Part shown: positions 17,029 through 26,256 of the stretch, one piece after another
Layout: each line of letters starts with the position of its first letter
How positions within the stretch are numbered: position 1 is the stretch's first letter
Assembly: GCF_009765825.1 (NCBI RefSeq)
Contig: NZ_LMUR01000022.1
Coordinates: 222,087 to 286,086 of the forward strand
DNA length: 64,000 nt
Direction of reading: 5' to 3'
From: Granulicella sp. L60
GTDB taxonomy: Bacteria > Acidobacteriota > Terriglobia > Terriglobales > Acidobacteriaceae
Made by a program: the position numbers and the translations under genes
Notes under the pieces: generated by a model
Seen by the model: the letters and a program-made list of their open reading frames with translations, nothing else
Told to the model about the DNA's origin: nothing
Databases searched by the model: none

Positions 17029-18717
17029 CTAATAGCTGCGTTGGTACATGCGGGAGATGCGGTCGTGCCAGCCGAGGCCGTCTTCGTCCATGCAGGCCCA
17101 GAGGAAGCCGATGCCTGCGGGACATGCGGCGAGGAGGACGGCGAGGATGCGGCGGCGCATGGCGGAGCGGGTGGGGTTGTCGTCGGCGAAGGTGCAGAGG
17201 CCGATGCGGGCGTAACGCATGCCGGGGGTGGCGTCGGAGAAGGTGAAGAAGAGAAGCTGGTAGATAAGGCCGAAGATTGCGAGGGTGACGAGGGAGGCGA
17301 TGGCAGCGGTTTTGGCGCCGATCTGGCTGGCGATCCCGATGCTGGTTTGGCTGGCGGTAGGGACGGCTGCGTCGGGGCTAGATGGCTGGGAGATGCTGGT
17401 GTCGGAGTCGGCTGCTTGTGGGCTGGTTGCCAGGGGGCTCGTTGGAGTTGGCAGGGAGCTGAATATTTTGCGTCTGCCTGAGCGGCGGCTGGTTACATGG
17501 AAGCTGGCTGGCTGGAGGGTGGCGGCTTGATCGGGGATGGAGGTGGGCGTCTGGCTGGAATCGGCGGTGTTGTCGGTGGTGGTTGGGGTGGCGAGGGCGG
17601 TATTTAGTGCGGTGCTTGTGTGGCTGGAAGAGGTGCGGCTCTCGAATTGATTGACGGTGAGGACGAGGGCGGCGGTGAAGAGAAGGAAGGCGGCGGTGAC
17701 GATGCAGGCGTCGACGATGGAGGCCATGAGGCGGAGGCTGAGGCGGGCGGCCTGGGGGATGGGCGCGGGGATGTAGGGTGCATCGGGCGACTCGACCGCA
17801 GCGGAGACGGGGTGGGCGGCGAGGCGGATGCTGGACCACTCGGGTTCGACGGATTCGACGATGGGCGAGGTGGAGATCTGGGCGGCTTCGACCTCGAAGA
17901 TGCGGAGCTGGGTGGTCTGGGGGGCGTGGGTCTCGTCGGCGTCTTCGCGGAGGGGGCCTTCGGCGAGGCGGGGACGGGCCTTGCGGGCGGCGACGAGCTG
18001 GCGGGGGAACTCGATGAGGTTGGCGGGGATGTCGATGGGCGGGAAGGCCTCTTCGAAGACGGGGGCGTGGCGGAAGGCGATCTCTTCGTCGAGGGCGAGG
18101 GTCTCGTCTTCGTCTAAGGGGGGGCGGGCGTGGAGCTGGTTGGAGACGGTGGGGGAGTGGGGGCGAGCGGGGGTGTCTTCGTAGAGACGGATGGTGAGGC
18201 CGGGAGATGAGTTTTGCGCGGCGGAGGGCGCGGCGGCGATGGGTTCCGGTCTGGCGGCTGGGGGCGGTGCGGGGAGGCGCTCCGGCTCGGGTGGAGGGGT
18301 GAGAGACCACTGGTCGAGTTCGGCGAGGAGCTGGTACTGGGCGTCGGCGACGGCGCGGGCGCTGAGTGCGGCTACGTCGGCGGCGGCTTCGGCCTCGCGG
18401 ATGGCGGCTTCGGCCTGGGCGGCGAGGAAGGCGCGGTAGCTCTGGGAGTGGGCGTAACGTTCGGCTACGGTGGCGGCGATGCGTGCGGCGCGGGTGTTGG
18501 CGGGCTTGGCGATGGGGTGGACGAAGTTGTTTGCGGGTGAGCTGCCGGTGCGGCGGGCGCGGTGGGCGGCGAGGCGCTGGGCGACCTGTTCTTTCAGGGC
18601 GGAGGGCTGCTCTGCTTCCGTTTGGGCGGATGCTTCGTCCAGTGGTAGAAGTTCTCGCTGTGCCGAGCTATTGGTGCTCAAATTCAAACTCGCTTCCGTA
18701 AAATCGTTTAGCCTCAA
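17029..18717 (-). CDS. RDD family membrane protein with long alanine-rich N-terminal region
   Basis: A protein of up to 562 residues. The first 320 or so residues are cytoplasmic, alanine/glutamate and proline rich, with a helical stretch (ERYAHSQSYRAFLAAQAEAAIREAEAAAD broken by short turns). The RDD domain starts near residue 325 (RLSLRLMASIVDACIVTAAF) and has further membrane segments at about 470-495 and 520-545, with a low-complexity serine/threonine/proline loop between. The C-terminal GWHDRISRMYQRSY is a family signature. There is no ATG before the RDD domain: TTG at 18717, or TTG at 18687 or 18681 downstream of GGAAG, are the options. The 18717 start leaves only three bases to the divergent lptD start. 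Function of RDD proteins is mostly unknown. Confidence 0.8.
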   Translation of the reverse strand: MRLNDFTEASLNLSTNSSAQRELLPLDEASAQTEAEQPSALKEQVAQRLAAHRARRTGSSPANNFVHPIAKPANTRAARIAATVAERYAHSQSYRAFLAAQAEAAIREAEAAADVAALSARAVADAQYQLLAELDQWSLTPPPEPERLPAPPPAARPEPIAAAPSAAQNSSPGLTIRLYEDTPARPHSPTVSNQLHARPPLDEDETLALDEEIAFRHAPVFEEAFPPIDIPANLIEFPRQLVAARKARPRLAEGPLREDADETHAPQTTQLRIFEVEAAQISTSPIVESVEPEWSSIRLAAHPVSAAVESPDAPYIPAPIPQAARLSLRLMASIVDACIVTAAFLLFTAALVLTVNQFESRTSSSHTSTALNTALATPTTTDNTADSSQTPTSIPDQAATLQPASFHVTSRRSGRRKIFSSLPTPTSPLATSPQAADSDTSISQPSSPDAAVPTASQTSIGIASQIGAKTAAIASLVTLAIFGLIYQLLFFTFSDATPGMRYARIGLCTFADDNPTRSAMRRRILAVLLAACPAGIGFLWACMDEDGLGWHDRISRMYQRSY

Positions 18718-18720
18718 GGT

Positions 18721-21441
18721 GTGGTGCGTCTGACAAGCAACGAACCGAACGAACTTGGTGTGAAGGGCCCCTGGCAGCGCCGGCTGCCGTTGGCGGTAGT
18801 GCGGTGGAGCGACGTTCGGTGGAGCGACGTTCGAAGGGGTTCGGCCGGTAGCGCCGTGAGCCTTGTTTACCTCTTGATAACTATCATCTCGGTGGGGTCA
18901 AGTCATCCACATCTGTGGGGCCAGCAGGTAACGACTCAGGCACCTGCGCAGAGTTTTTCATCGGGTGGGCAAGATGGCGGCGTTTCTTCGAGTGTGGATG
19001 GGATGCTTCCGCAGGCGCCGGGGGTGGATCGGTATCCGATGGCGGAGGTGATTCCGGACGATCGCGATATGACGACGGTGACGATCGAGTCGGACGGTCC
19101 GCAGAGCAAGACGGGGACGGTGTACACGGTCGATGAGAACGTGGTGATTACGTATGGCGACCGGGTGGTGAGGGCGGACCATGTGGAGTTCGACACGGAG
19201 ACGGGCGAGCTGACGGCGACGGGACATCTGCGGGTGACGGGCGGGCGGAACCATGAGGACATCAAGGCGAGCCACGGCACGATGAACATGAAGGACCAAA
19301 CGGGTCGCTTCTACGACGTGGACGGGTCGGTGGGGCTGAAGAATCCGGCGTCGCACGCGATGGTGTATGCGAACAGCAATCCGTTTCTGTTTACGGGACG
19401 GATGGTGGTACGGACGGGGCCGGAGGAGTATGAGATCTATGACGGGACGCTGACGTCGTGCCAACTGCCGAACCCGGACTGGATGTTGTATGCGGGGAAG
19501 TTCACGGTGGACAGCGTGAAGGCGAAGGCGCAGAAGAGCGTGTTCCGGCTGATGAATATTCCGGTGCTGTTTCTGCCGTATGTGACGCATCCGGTGGATG
19601 CGGAGAGCAGGCAGAGCGGGGTGCTGATTCCGGAGCTTCCGATTACGCACTCCTCGACGAAGGGGTTCGTGACGGGGGAGCAGTTTTACTGGGCGATCAA
19701 CCGCAGCGCGGATGTGACGGTGGGGGCGCAGTACTACTCGCTGCGGGGATGGGAGCAGTCGGGGATGTTCCGGTATCGCGGGCTGGGGAACGACTTTGCG
19801 AAGGCTCGCTATAGCGGACTGCTGGACCGGGGGATTACGACGAACGGCGTTTATCTGAACCAGGGCGGGGAGGATGTGACGTTCTCGGGACGGCACGATT
19901 TCAGCGCGCAGACGCGGATTGTCGGGGACGCAGAGTATTTGAGTTCGTTTGCGTATCGGGAGGCGTTTGCGGAGGGCTTCAGCCTGGCGGTGTCGAGCGA
20001 TATTTTTTCTGTGTTCTATGGCGTGCATGAGGCGGATGGATTTTCGGAGTCGATACGGTCGGACAGGTACCAGGGATTGAAGTTGTCGGCAGTGGCTGCG
20101 ACGCCGACGACTCCAGCGATACCGGAGGAGCAGGTAAGAATCTTCCACGCGCCTTCGCTGGACTTCAGCGGCACGGAGCATGAGCTGGGCAGGAGTGGAC
20201 TGTTCTGGAGCTTTGAGGCTTCGCAGGCGGGGTTGTCGCGAGTGCAGCCGAGCTTTGCGACGGGCGGCCTGACGCAGCGGCTGGATGTTCATCCTGAGAT
20301 TGCGTATCCGATGAGCTTTGGGGGATGGAATATCCGGGCGTCGGCGGGGTTGCGGGAGACGGTGTATAACCGCAGCCGACATGCTCCGTATGGACCGAAT
20401 GCGCTACCGGTGGAGCTGCCGAGCAGCTTGAACCGGTCGGATGGCGAGGTTGAGGTGGAGGTGCGGGCGCCGGTGGTGGAGCGGACGTTCGATTCGAAGA
20501 AGGTGGAGAAGATGTTTGGGCACGATCTGCGGCATACGATCGAGCCGGAGTTTACGTATCGCTATGTGGGCGGCGTGAATAATTTTCTGAATGTGCTGCG
20601 ATTCGACGATGTCGACATTGCGAGCGATACGAACGAGCTGGAGTATGGCGTGACGCAGAGGCTGTTTTTGCGGCCGGTGAAGGAGAAGCCCTGCAAGGAG
20701 GCGGTAAAGTCGAAGACGAATCCGAACCTGGATAACGAGATCGACCAGGTGCAGCGGCAGGAGGATAGCAGCAACAACGGCAAGGACAGGAAGCCGACGT
20801 GCGGAAGCCGCGAGTTGATTAGCTGGAAGATAGCGCAGAAGCATTTTTTTAATGAGGACTTCGGTGGTGCGGTGGTCAACGGGGCGCGGAATATCTTTGA
20901 CACGACGCTGAATTTTTCCGGAGTGGCGTTCCTGACGGAGCCGCGGGCGATCTCTCCGCTGATCTCGCGGTTGCGGGTCCGGACGTCGGAGCATATGGAC
21001 CTGGAGTGGGACTTCGACTATGACACGGGCGCGAAGAAGTTTACGTCGGACAACGTGTTCGTCGATGTGCATGAGAACAACATCTTTGCGGGGCTGAGTT
21101 ATGCGCGGTTGAATGCGCCGGGGCGTTTTTATACGGAGGGCGTGACGTCGGCGGTGTCGGACTTTGATCAGCTGAGGGTACTGCTGGGGTATGGGTCGCC
21201 GACGAAGCCGGGGCTGGGTGTGGCGGGAAATATCGGGATGAATCTGAACACGGGCAGCTCGGCGCTGGTGCAGTATGAGGCGGTGCAGGCCTCGTATAAC
21301 TGGAACTGCTGCGGATTCAGCGTGGAGGTGCGGAAGTACGAGTTGGGCGTGACGCCGAGCGATACAGCGGAGAGGTTCAGCTTCACGCTGCTGAATATCG
21401 GTACGGCGGGCAATCTGCGCAAGACGGCGAGCCTGTTTTGA
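18721..21441 (+). CDS. lptD: LPS-assembly protein LptD
   Basis: A 906-residue outer-membrane protein that, with LptE, delivers lipopolysaccharide to the cell surface. A signal-like segment (SAVSLVYLLITIISVGSS) is followed by the OstA/LptA-like jellyroll near residues 135-240 (VYTVDENVVITYGDRVVRADHVEFD, read in pieces, then GELTATGHLRV) and the LptD barrel (PVLFLPYVTHPVDAESRQSG near 280, ISWKIAQKHFF, then YNWNCCGFSVEVRKYELG near the C terminus). The start is uncertain: GTG at 18721 or another GTG 13 codons on. TAAAAT at 18698-18703 is a possible -10. Near the N terminus a 16-base tandem duplication encodes RWSDVRWSDVR. Confidence 0.95.
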   Translation: MVRLTSNEPNELGVKGPWQRRLPLAVVRWSDVRWSDVRRGSAGSAVSLVYLLITIISVGSSHPHLWGQQVTTQAPAQSFSSGGQDGGVSSSVDGMLPQAPGVDRYPMAEVIPDDRDMTTVTIESDGPQSKTGTVYTVDENVVITYGDRVVRADHVEFDTETGELTATGHLRVTGGRNHEDIKASHGTMNMKDQTGRFYDVDGSVGLKNPASHAMVYANSNPFLFTGRMVVRTGPEEYEIYDGTLTSCQLPNPDWMLYAGKFTVDSVKAKAQKSVFRLMNIPVLFLPYVTHPVDAESRQSGVLIPELPITHSSTKGFVTGEQFYWAINRSADVTVGAQYYSLRGWEQSGMFRYRGLGNDFAKARYSGLLDRGITTNGVYLNQGGEDVTFSGRHDFSAQTRIVGDAEYLSSFAYREAFAEGFSLAVSSDIFSVFYGVHEADGFSESIRSDRYQGLKLSAVAATPTTPAIPEEQVRIFHAPSLDFSGTEHELGRSGLFWSFEASQAGLSRVQPSFATGGLTQRLDVHPEIAYPMSFGGWNIRASAGLRETVYNRSRHAPYGPNALPVELPSSLNRSDGEVEVEVRAPVVERTFDSKKVEKMFGHDLRHTIEPEFTYRYVGGVNNFLNVLRFDDVDIASDTNELEYGVTQRLFLRPVKEKPCKEAVKSKTNPNLDNEIDQVQRQEDSSNNGKDRKPTCGSRELISWKIAQKHFFNEDFGGAVVNGARNIFDTTLNFSGVAFLTEPRAISPLISRLRVRTSEHMDLEWDFDYDTGAKKFTSDNVFVDVHENNIFAGLSYARLNAPGRFYTEGVTSAVSDFDQLRVLLGYGSPTKPGLGVAGNIGMNLNTGSSALVQYEAVQASYNWNCCGFSVEVRKYELGVTPSDTAERFSFTLLNIGTAGNLRKTASLF

Positions 21442-21539
21442 GGCCGAGGTTTTGGGGTGGGGAAGTCTGGGCTTTGGGTGTGGCCGCAGGCGGGTCGATT
21501 GCAGGTTGACGGCGGTTTGCGTGAGATAATCGAGGTATT

Positions 21540-22529
21540 GTGTTGACTGTCGTGAAACCCTTTCGGACCCTGCTTCTTGCCGTGATGACCGTGACGCTGG
21601 CTACGCTTGGATGCCATGCGCAGGTGCCGCCTTCGAGTTCGGGAACGCTCTCTCCGGAGCTTGCGCGCCGGGTGGAGGTGTTGATTCGTTCGCGGTCGAG
21701 TATTCCTGCGAGCTATGCGATTCATGTTGGGCAGCGGACCAAGAGCGAGATGCCGGGCTTCGATACGATCAGCGTGACTTTTACCGCGGACGGAAAGACG
21801 AGCAAGCCGGCGGAGTTTCTGCTTTCGACCGATGGTAAGACGCTGGCGCAGTTCAGCAAGTTCGACATCAGCCAGGATCCGAAGCTGCTGGTGAGCGCGG
21901 ATGGGCGGCCCGGCCGCGGCGGCCCGGCGAATGCGCCGGTGGTGATTGTGGGCTTCGACGATCTGGAGTGTCCGTACTGCGCGAAGATGCATGCGCAGCT
22001 GTTTCCGGCGCTGACGGAGCGGTACAAGAACCAGGTTCATATCGTGTATCGCGACTTTCCTCTGGAGCTGCATCCGTGGGCGCTGCGTGCGGCGATCGAT
22101 ACGAACTGCGTGGGCGCGCAGAGTGCTCCGGGGTACTGGAATCTGGTGGACTACATCCATGCGCACGCCGCAGAGCTGGGCGGAGATGAGAAGAGTTTGG
22201 CCAAGGCGAACGAGACGCTGGATTCGCTGGCGCGTGATGAGGGCAAGAGACTGAAGTTGAACGAAGCTGCTTTGGATGCCTGCGTTCTGAAACAGGACGA
22301 TACGGCGGTGAAGGCTTCGACGAAGGTTGGCGAGGCACTGGGTGTCGATTCGACGCCTACCTTGTTTATCAATGGAGAGAAGGTGGAGGGTGCGCTGCCG
22401 GTGGAGGACGTGTATCGTATGATCGATAGCGCGCTGGTTGCCTCCGGGCAGACGCCGCCACCACCACCGCCGCCTGCACCTGTCCAGGCTCTTCCCTCAA
22501 CCCCGCCGGCGACCAAGCCCGGCAACTAG
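21540..22529 (+). CDS. Exported thioredoxin-fold protein (DsbA-like, CPYC active site)
   Basis: A 329-residue envelope protein. It begins with a signal peptide (LLLAVMTVTLATLGCHAQ; the cysteine context is a poor lipobox). Residues 30-120 form an extra N-terminal domain. The thioredoxin fold starts near 130 (APVVIVGFDDLE) with active-site C144-P-Y-C147, and the cis-proline loop is in DSTPTLFINGEKVEG. The C terminus is a proline-rich tail. Members of this DsbA-like group reduce, oxidise or isomerise disulfides of exported proteins. The start is a GTG at 21540 preceded by GAGGTATT. It lies between lptD and a PpiC-type lipoprotein, whose start is 22 bases downstream, consistent with a folding-factor operon. 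Confidence 0.92.
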   Translation: MLTVVKPFRTLLLAVMTVTLATLGCHAQVPPSSSGTLSPELARRVEVLIRSRSSIPASYAIHVGQRTKSEMPGFDTISVTFTADGKTSKPAEFLLSTDGKTLAQFSKFDISQDPKLLVSADGRPGRGGPANAPVVIVGFDDLECPYCAKMHAQLFPALTERYKNQVHIVYRDFPLELHPWALRAAIDTNCVGAQSAPGYWNLVDYIHAHAAELGGDEKSLAKANETLDSLARDEGKRLKLNEAALDACVLKQDDTAVKASTKVGEALGVDSTPTLFINGEKVEGALPVEDVYRMIDSALVASGQTPPPPPPPAPVQALPSTPPATKPGN

Positions 22530-22551
22530 AGAAATGCAGGAGAGACAGGAC

Positions 22552-23655
22552 GTGCTGAAGTTGCCGACCGATTCCAACCGTTATTTGAGAGTGCGTAGCT
22601 TTCGTTATTTTTCCGTACCTGTGGCGCTGTTTCTGACGGCTGGGTTGTTGCCTGTCGTGGGTTGCGACCGTGGCCATAGCGCCGATGTGGTGGCGACGGT
22701 GAACGGCCACGCGATCATGAAGACGGAGCTGGACAAGGCCTTCAAGACGCAGCTTGGCGAGCAACAACAGCCACAGCAGCAGCCTTCGCAGGAGCAGGCG
22801 GACTCTCTCCGGTTGAATATTCTGCGCGAGCTGATCGATGAAGAGATTGTGGAGCAGCGCGCGGCGAAGATGAACCTGACGGCCACCAATGAAGAGGTGG
22901 ACGCGAAGGTGGCGGAGATGAAGGCTCCTTACACGGAGGAGCAGTTCAACGAGCGGCTGAAGGCGAGCAACCATACGCTGGAGGATGTGAAGCACGACCT
23001 GCGGCGTACGCTGACGATCAACAAGCTGCTGAATAAAGAGATCAACTCGAAGATCACCGTGACGGATGCGGATGTGACGAGCTACTTCAATCAGCATAAG
23101 TACGAGTTCAATCTGAATGAGACGCAGTATCACCTGGGGCAGATTGTGGTGACGGATGTGCCGTCGGCGCAGTCGGGAAATCTGCAGAACAGCAAGGCGA
23201 CGAACGACGTCGAGGCGAAGAAGAAGATCCAGGCGCTGAAGAACCGGCTGGACAGCGGCGAGGACTTTGGCGCGATTGCGATGAACTTCTCCGAGCAGCC
23301 GGCGACGGCTCCGAACGGCGGCGATATGGGCTTTGCGGGTGAGTCGCAGCTGCATGCCGATCCCGCGGTGTTTACGGCGGTGACGAAGCTGAAGGCTGGG
23401 GAGATTACAGAGATTCTGCCTCTGCTGGATGCGCAGTCGAAGAAGCCGGCGGGGTATGTGATCTACAAGCTGATCTCGCGCGAGCCCGCGGGACAGAGGG
23501 ATGTGAACGATCCGCGGGTGCAGCAGGCGATTCGGCAACAGCTTCGGGATGGGCGTTCGCAGTTGTTGAAGAATGCGTACCTAGAGATGCTGCACGATCA
23601 GGCGAAGGTGGAGAACTTCCTGGCGGAGCAGATCTTCAAGAACGACGCTCACTAG
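22552..23655 (+). CDS. SurA/PpiC-type peptidyl-prolyl isomerase lipoprotein
   Basis: A 367-residue periplasmic chaperone. The signal ends in LLPVVGCDRG, a good lipobox, and aspartate after the cysteine would favour inner-membrane retention by the E. coli rule. A SurA-N-like helical domain (VVATVNGHAIMKTELDKAF, then LRELIDEEIVEQRA) spans about residues 40-170. The parvulin domain follows (YHLGQIVVTDVP, LDSGEDFGAIAMNFSEQPATA, GGDMGFAGES, then AGYVIYKLISRE). A glutamine-rich insert (EQQQPQQQPSQEQ) sits early in the chaperone domain. I favour GTG at 22552, after AGGAGAGACAGGAC; ATG 22534 is the alternative. It probably escorts outer-membrane proteins to BamA. Confidence 0.93.
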   Translation: MLKLPTDSNRYLRVRSFRYFSVPVALFLTAGLLPVVGCDRGHSADVVATVNGHAIMKTELDKAFKTQLGEQQQPQQQPSQEQADSLRLNILRELIDEEIVEQRAAKMNLTATNEEVDAKVAEMKAPYTEEQFNERLKASNHTLEDVKHDLRRTLTINKLLNKEINSKITVTDADVTSYFNQHKYEFNLNETQYHLGQIVVTDVPSAQSGNLQNSKATNDVEAKKKIQALKNRLDSGEDFGAIAMNFSEQPATAPNGGDMGFAGESQLHADPAVFTAVTKLKAGEITEILPLLDAQSKKPAGYVIYKLISREPAGQRDVNDPRVQQAIRQQLRDGRSQLLKNAYLEMLHDQAKVENFLAEQIFKNDAH

Positions 23656-23701
23656 TCTTCAAGAACGATTTTAGTAAAAATCAGATCCTTGTGGGGCATG
23701 G

Positions 23702-24703
23702 ATGACGCAGACGCCGGTGCGGTTCGCGATTCTTGGCTTTGGGTTTCATGCGATTCGTCGCCTGCTGCCTGCGTTTGAACGATGCGAAGAGGCGACGCTG
23801 ACGGGGATGTGGCGGAGGGGCCAGGCGGCTGCGGCGAAGAACTGCGCGGAGTTTGGGATCGCTCACTGCTTTGCCACGCGGGAGGAGCTTTGCGCTTCGC
23901 CGGAGGTGGATGCGGTGTTCATTACGTCGCCGGATGCGATGCACTGCGACGATACGCTGCTGGCGCTGAAGCATGGCAAGGCAGTGCTGTGCGAGAAGCC
24001 GATGGCGATGAACTCGGCTGAGGCTGAGGAGATGGTGGCTGCGGCGAAGACTGCGGGACGGCTGTTTGGGGTGGCGCAGAACTTTCGTTTGAATCGCAGC
24101 GTGCAGTGGATGCGGGAGCAGATTGCGGCGGGAAAGATTGGGCAGCCGCAGTTGGCGCATGCGCAGTTCAGCTATATGGCGACAAAGGCTCCGCGGAGGT
24201 GGATTGCGGACCCGGCGCTGGCGTGTGGCGGGCCGATTGGGGATGTGGGGGTGCACTGCGTCGATGCGCTGCGGTTCGTGCTGGGCGCGGAGGTGGAGAG
24301 CGTGAGTACGCTGGCGCGGCGGGATGAGTCTTCGGGCGACGTGGAGGCGGTGGCTTCGCTGCAGATGGAGATGACGGGCGGGGTGTTGGCGAATATGACG
24401 ACGAATGCGCGTGCGCCGTACCGGACGCTGGTGGAGGTGGTCGGGAGCGATGGCGTGATGATCGCCGAGAATGGGTTGACGGTGGATCGGCCGGTACAGG
24501 TTGCGGTGTGGCGGGATGGCAGTCTGGTGGAGACGGTTGCGATGGATAACGGCGATGCGTATACGCTGATGCTGGACAGCTTTGCGCAGGCGGTGCGCGG
24601 GGTGGGGAGTTTCGTGGCTTCGGGTGAGGATGGGGTTGCGAATATGCGGGTGCTGGATGCTGCTTATAAGAGCTGGCAGAGTGGGATGCGGGAGAGGGTT
24701 TAG
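23702..24703 (+). CDS. Gfo/Idh/MocA family oxidoreductase
   Basis: A 333-residue cytoplasmic NAD(P)-dependent dehydrogenase. The Rossmann glycine loop is FAILGFGFHA at residues 8-17, the pyridine-nucleotide lysine motif EKP is at 98-100 (VLCEKPMAMN), and the substrate-domain motif GGPIGDVGVHCVDALRFVLG carries the catalytic histidine/aspartate set. Unlike the exported paralogue at 4467-5864 it has no signal peptide and keeps the standard EKP. Members act on sugars, cyclitols or their derivatives; the substrate is not evident from neighbours. The start ATG at 23702 is 46 bases after the PpiC gene, so it may be read from the same transcript. A hairpin element follows the stop. Confidence 0.93.
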   Translation: MTQTPVRFAILGFGFHAIRRLLPAFERCEEATLTGMWRRGQAAAAKNCAEFGIAHCFATREELCASPEVDAVFITSPDAMHCDDTLLALKHGKAVLCEKPMAMNSAEAEEMVAAAKTAGRLFGVAQNFRLNRSVQWMREQIAAGKIGQPQLAHAQFSYMATKAPRRWIADPALACGGPIGDVGVHCVDALRFVLGAEVESVSTLARRDESSGDVEAVASLQMEMTGGVLANMTTNARAPYRTLVEVVGSDGVMIAENGLTVDRPVQVAVWRDGSLVETVAMDNGDAYTLMLDSFAQAVRGVGSFVASGEDGVANMRVLDAAYKSWQSGMRERV

Positions 24704-24720
24704 GTTGTCACTGCTTTAAA

Positions 24721-24871
24721 GCGCCTGCGCGGCGGCGGTCACTTCGTGACTTTTATACCGCTTTGCGTGGGCCTCCCGTTGGTCGACGGAGAGATCTTTC
24801 AGGCGACCAGCGGGAGCAGCGACCGGAGGGGTATACCTATCACGAAGTGATCGCGGCCCGCGCAGGGCGAT
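24721..24871. repeat. Nested-hairpin intergenic element, copy 2
   Basis: About 150 bp with the same plan as 7558-7754. TCACTTCGTGA (24739-24749) pairs with TCACGAAGTGA (24840-24850), TTATACC matches GGTATAC inside it, and the inner stem CTCCCGTTGGTCG (24773-24785) pairs with CGACCAGCGGGAG (24804-24816) with one wobble. The outer arms, CGCCTGCGCGG and CCGCGCAGGGCG, pair imperfectly and differ in sequence from copy 1. It lies between convergent genes, ending 3 bases before the peptidase stop codon. Confidence 0.8.
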
Positions 24872-24873
24872 TG

Positions 24874-26148
24874 TTAGCGGAGAGCGGTTGCCAGGGCGGA
24901 GGTTCCGCCGTGATGGGCGACGGCGAGTTCGCGCTCGGGGCCGGCGTCGGATGGGACGTATCGCTTGTAGACGCTGATGTGGAAGCAGGACTGTTGGAAC
25001 TCCTCTTCGACGTCGACCTTGCCCTCCTGCACGAGCGGGAGGAGGTATCCGCGCATCCAGGCGATCTCTGAGAGCGAGAGACCGTGCTTGGCGATGTCGA
25101 TGGCCTGACCGGTGAGATGGGGGGAGGCGGTGTCGCCCTCTGCGGGGGCGGCGTTGCCGTTGATGTGGATGAGGTGCTGTTGGAACTCGACGGTGCGGAC
25201 GGCGGAGTTGACCTGGAGCGGCGTGTGGAAGTGGGCGTAGTGGGCGCGGGCGAGGGTGGCGAGGAACTGCGCGGTCCAGGGACGGCAGAAGCGGCGGTTG
25301 GTGGGGAGGCGGTCGTCTACCTGGAGGGTGCCGTTCTCGGGGAGGGCCACGAGGAGGCGCTTGCTGCGCATGTCGAGGAGGTCGTCGTCGTCCTGGATGC
25401 GGTGGAGTCCGTCGCGGTCGGCGACTTCGTTCTGGTGGATGAGGATCTCGTGGGAGCCTTTGAGGGGTGGGGGGACGATGAGGCGGCCGCGTTTGTTGTA
25501 TAGCTCGGGCAGGATGACGGGGGTGGAGGCGGCCTCTTCGATGCTGGCGAGCTGGGGCTTTTCGGCGGTGGGGCGGATGACGCTGACGACGGGGACGGGC
25601 TTGGCGACGGATGATGTGTGTCGCTGGGTTGGAGGGGGTGTTGGCGCGGGCTCGTCGGGGCGGGCGGTGCCGTGGATGGCTATGGCGGCTGGGATGGCTG
25701 GTGGGGTGGAGGCGGCTTTGAGGAAGTCGTCGGAGGTGGCCTGGTGATGGGTCTCGGCGATTGGCTCGGGTTCTGCTTCGACGGGGTTGCGGGTGGGGGT
25801 GCTGACGCGCTCGAGGCGTTGGCGGCGGCGCTTGGTGGTGTGTGCGGCGATGCGGGTTTCTGTGCGCTCTTCGGCGTGCCTGGTGTGGCGCTCGGCGGGT
25901 TGTCTCTCCGCGATGCGGGATGCGGTGGGGTGAGTGGGGCGTCCGGTTGCGGGGGTGTGGCGGTGGATGCTGCGGACTTCGTGCAGGGGCTCGGCGGCTA
26001 GCTTCTGGTGGGCGTGCTGCTTCGCGGAGGCTGCGGGAGCGGCCTTGCGGGCGGTACGATGCGTTGGTTTGGCGAGTCCAATAGCTGGCAGAAGAGACAA
26101 ACCTGCGAGCGCCAGGAGGGCCGGGATTGAAGCGTTCGAGCGCATCAT
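24874..26148 (-). CDS. Exported M15-like (DUF5715-type) peptidoglycan peptidase candidate
   Basis: A 424-residue protein with an N-terminal signal (MMRSNASIPALLALAGLSLLPAIGLA). Residues 30-220 are low-complexity, rich in A, R, H, T and P. The conserved C-terminal domain has the zinc-peptidase M15 layout: NSAVRTVEFQQHLI, then SPHLTGQAIDI with the H-x(6)-D pair, and CFHISVYKRY supplying the third zinc histidine. M15 enzymes cleave D-Ala-D-Ala or L-Ala-D-Glu bonds of peptidoglycan. I recall this arrangement as DUF5715 in Acidobacteria, but the name is from memory. Two ATG codons are adjacent at the start. A second protein of similar logic lies at 59115-59861. It is divergent from the haem lipoprotein gene. 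Confidence 0.83.
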   Translation of the reverse strand: MMRSNASIPALLALAGLSLLPAIGLAKPTHRTARKAAPAASAKQHAHQKLAAEPLHEVRSIHRHTPATGRPTHPTASRIAERQPAERHTRHAEERTETRIAAHTTKRRRQRLERVSTPTRNPVEAEPEPIAETHHQATSDDFLKAASTPPAIPAAIAIHGTARPDEPAPTPPPTQRHTSSVAKPVPVVSVIRPTAEKPQLASIEEAASTPVILPELYNKRGRLIVPPPLKGSHEILIHQNEVADRDGLHRIQDDDDLLDMRSKRLLVALPENGTLQVDDRLPTNRRFCRPWTAQFLATLARAHYAHFHTPLQVNSAVRTVEFQQHLIHINGNAAPAEGDTASPHLTGQAIDIAKHGLSLSEIAWMRGYLLPLVQEGKVDVEEEFQQSCFHISVYKRYVPSDAGPERELAVAHHGGTSALATALR

Positions 26149-26256
26149 GATTTCAAGAGGCGCGGACGCCAGAGCAATTTCTACGCTAAATACTTGCTGG
26201 ATATAGTGTAAGTAATCAGAAGGGTTCCGTGTACTCTTCGATTAACAGGGGAGTGT

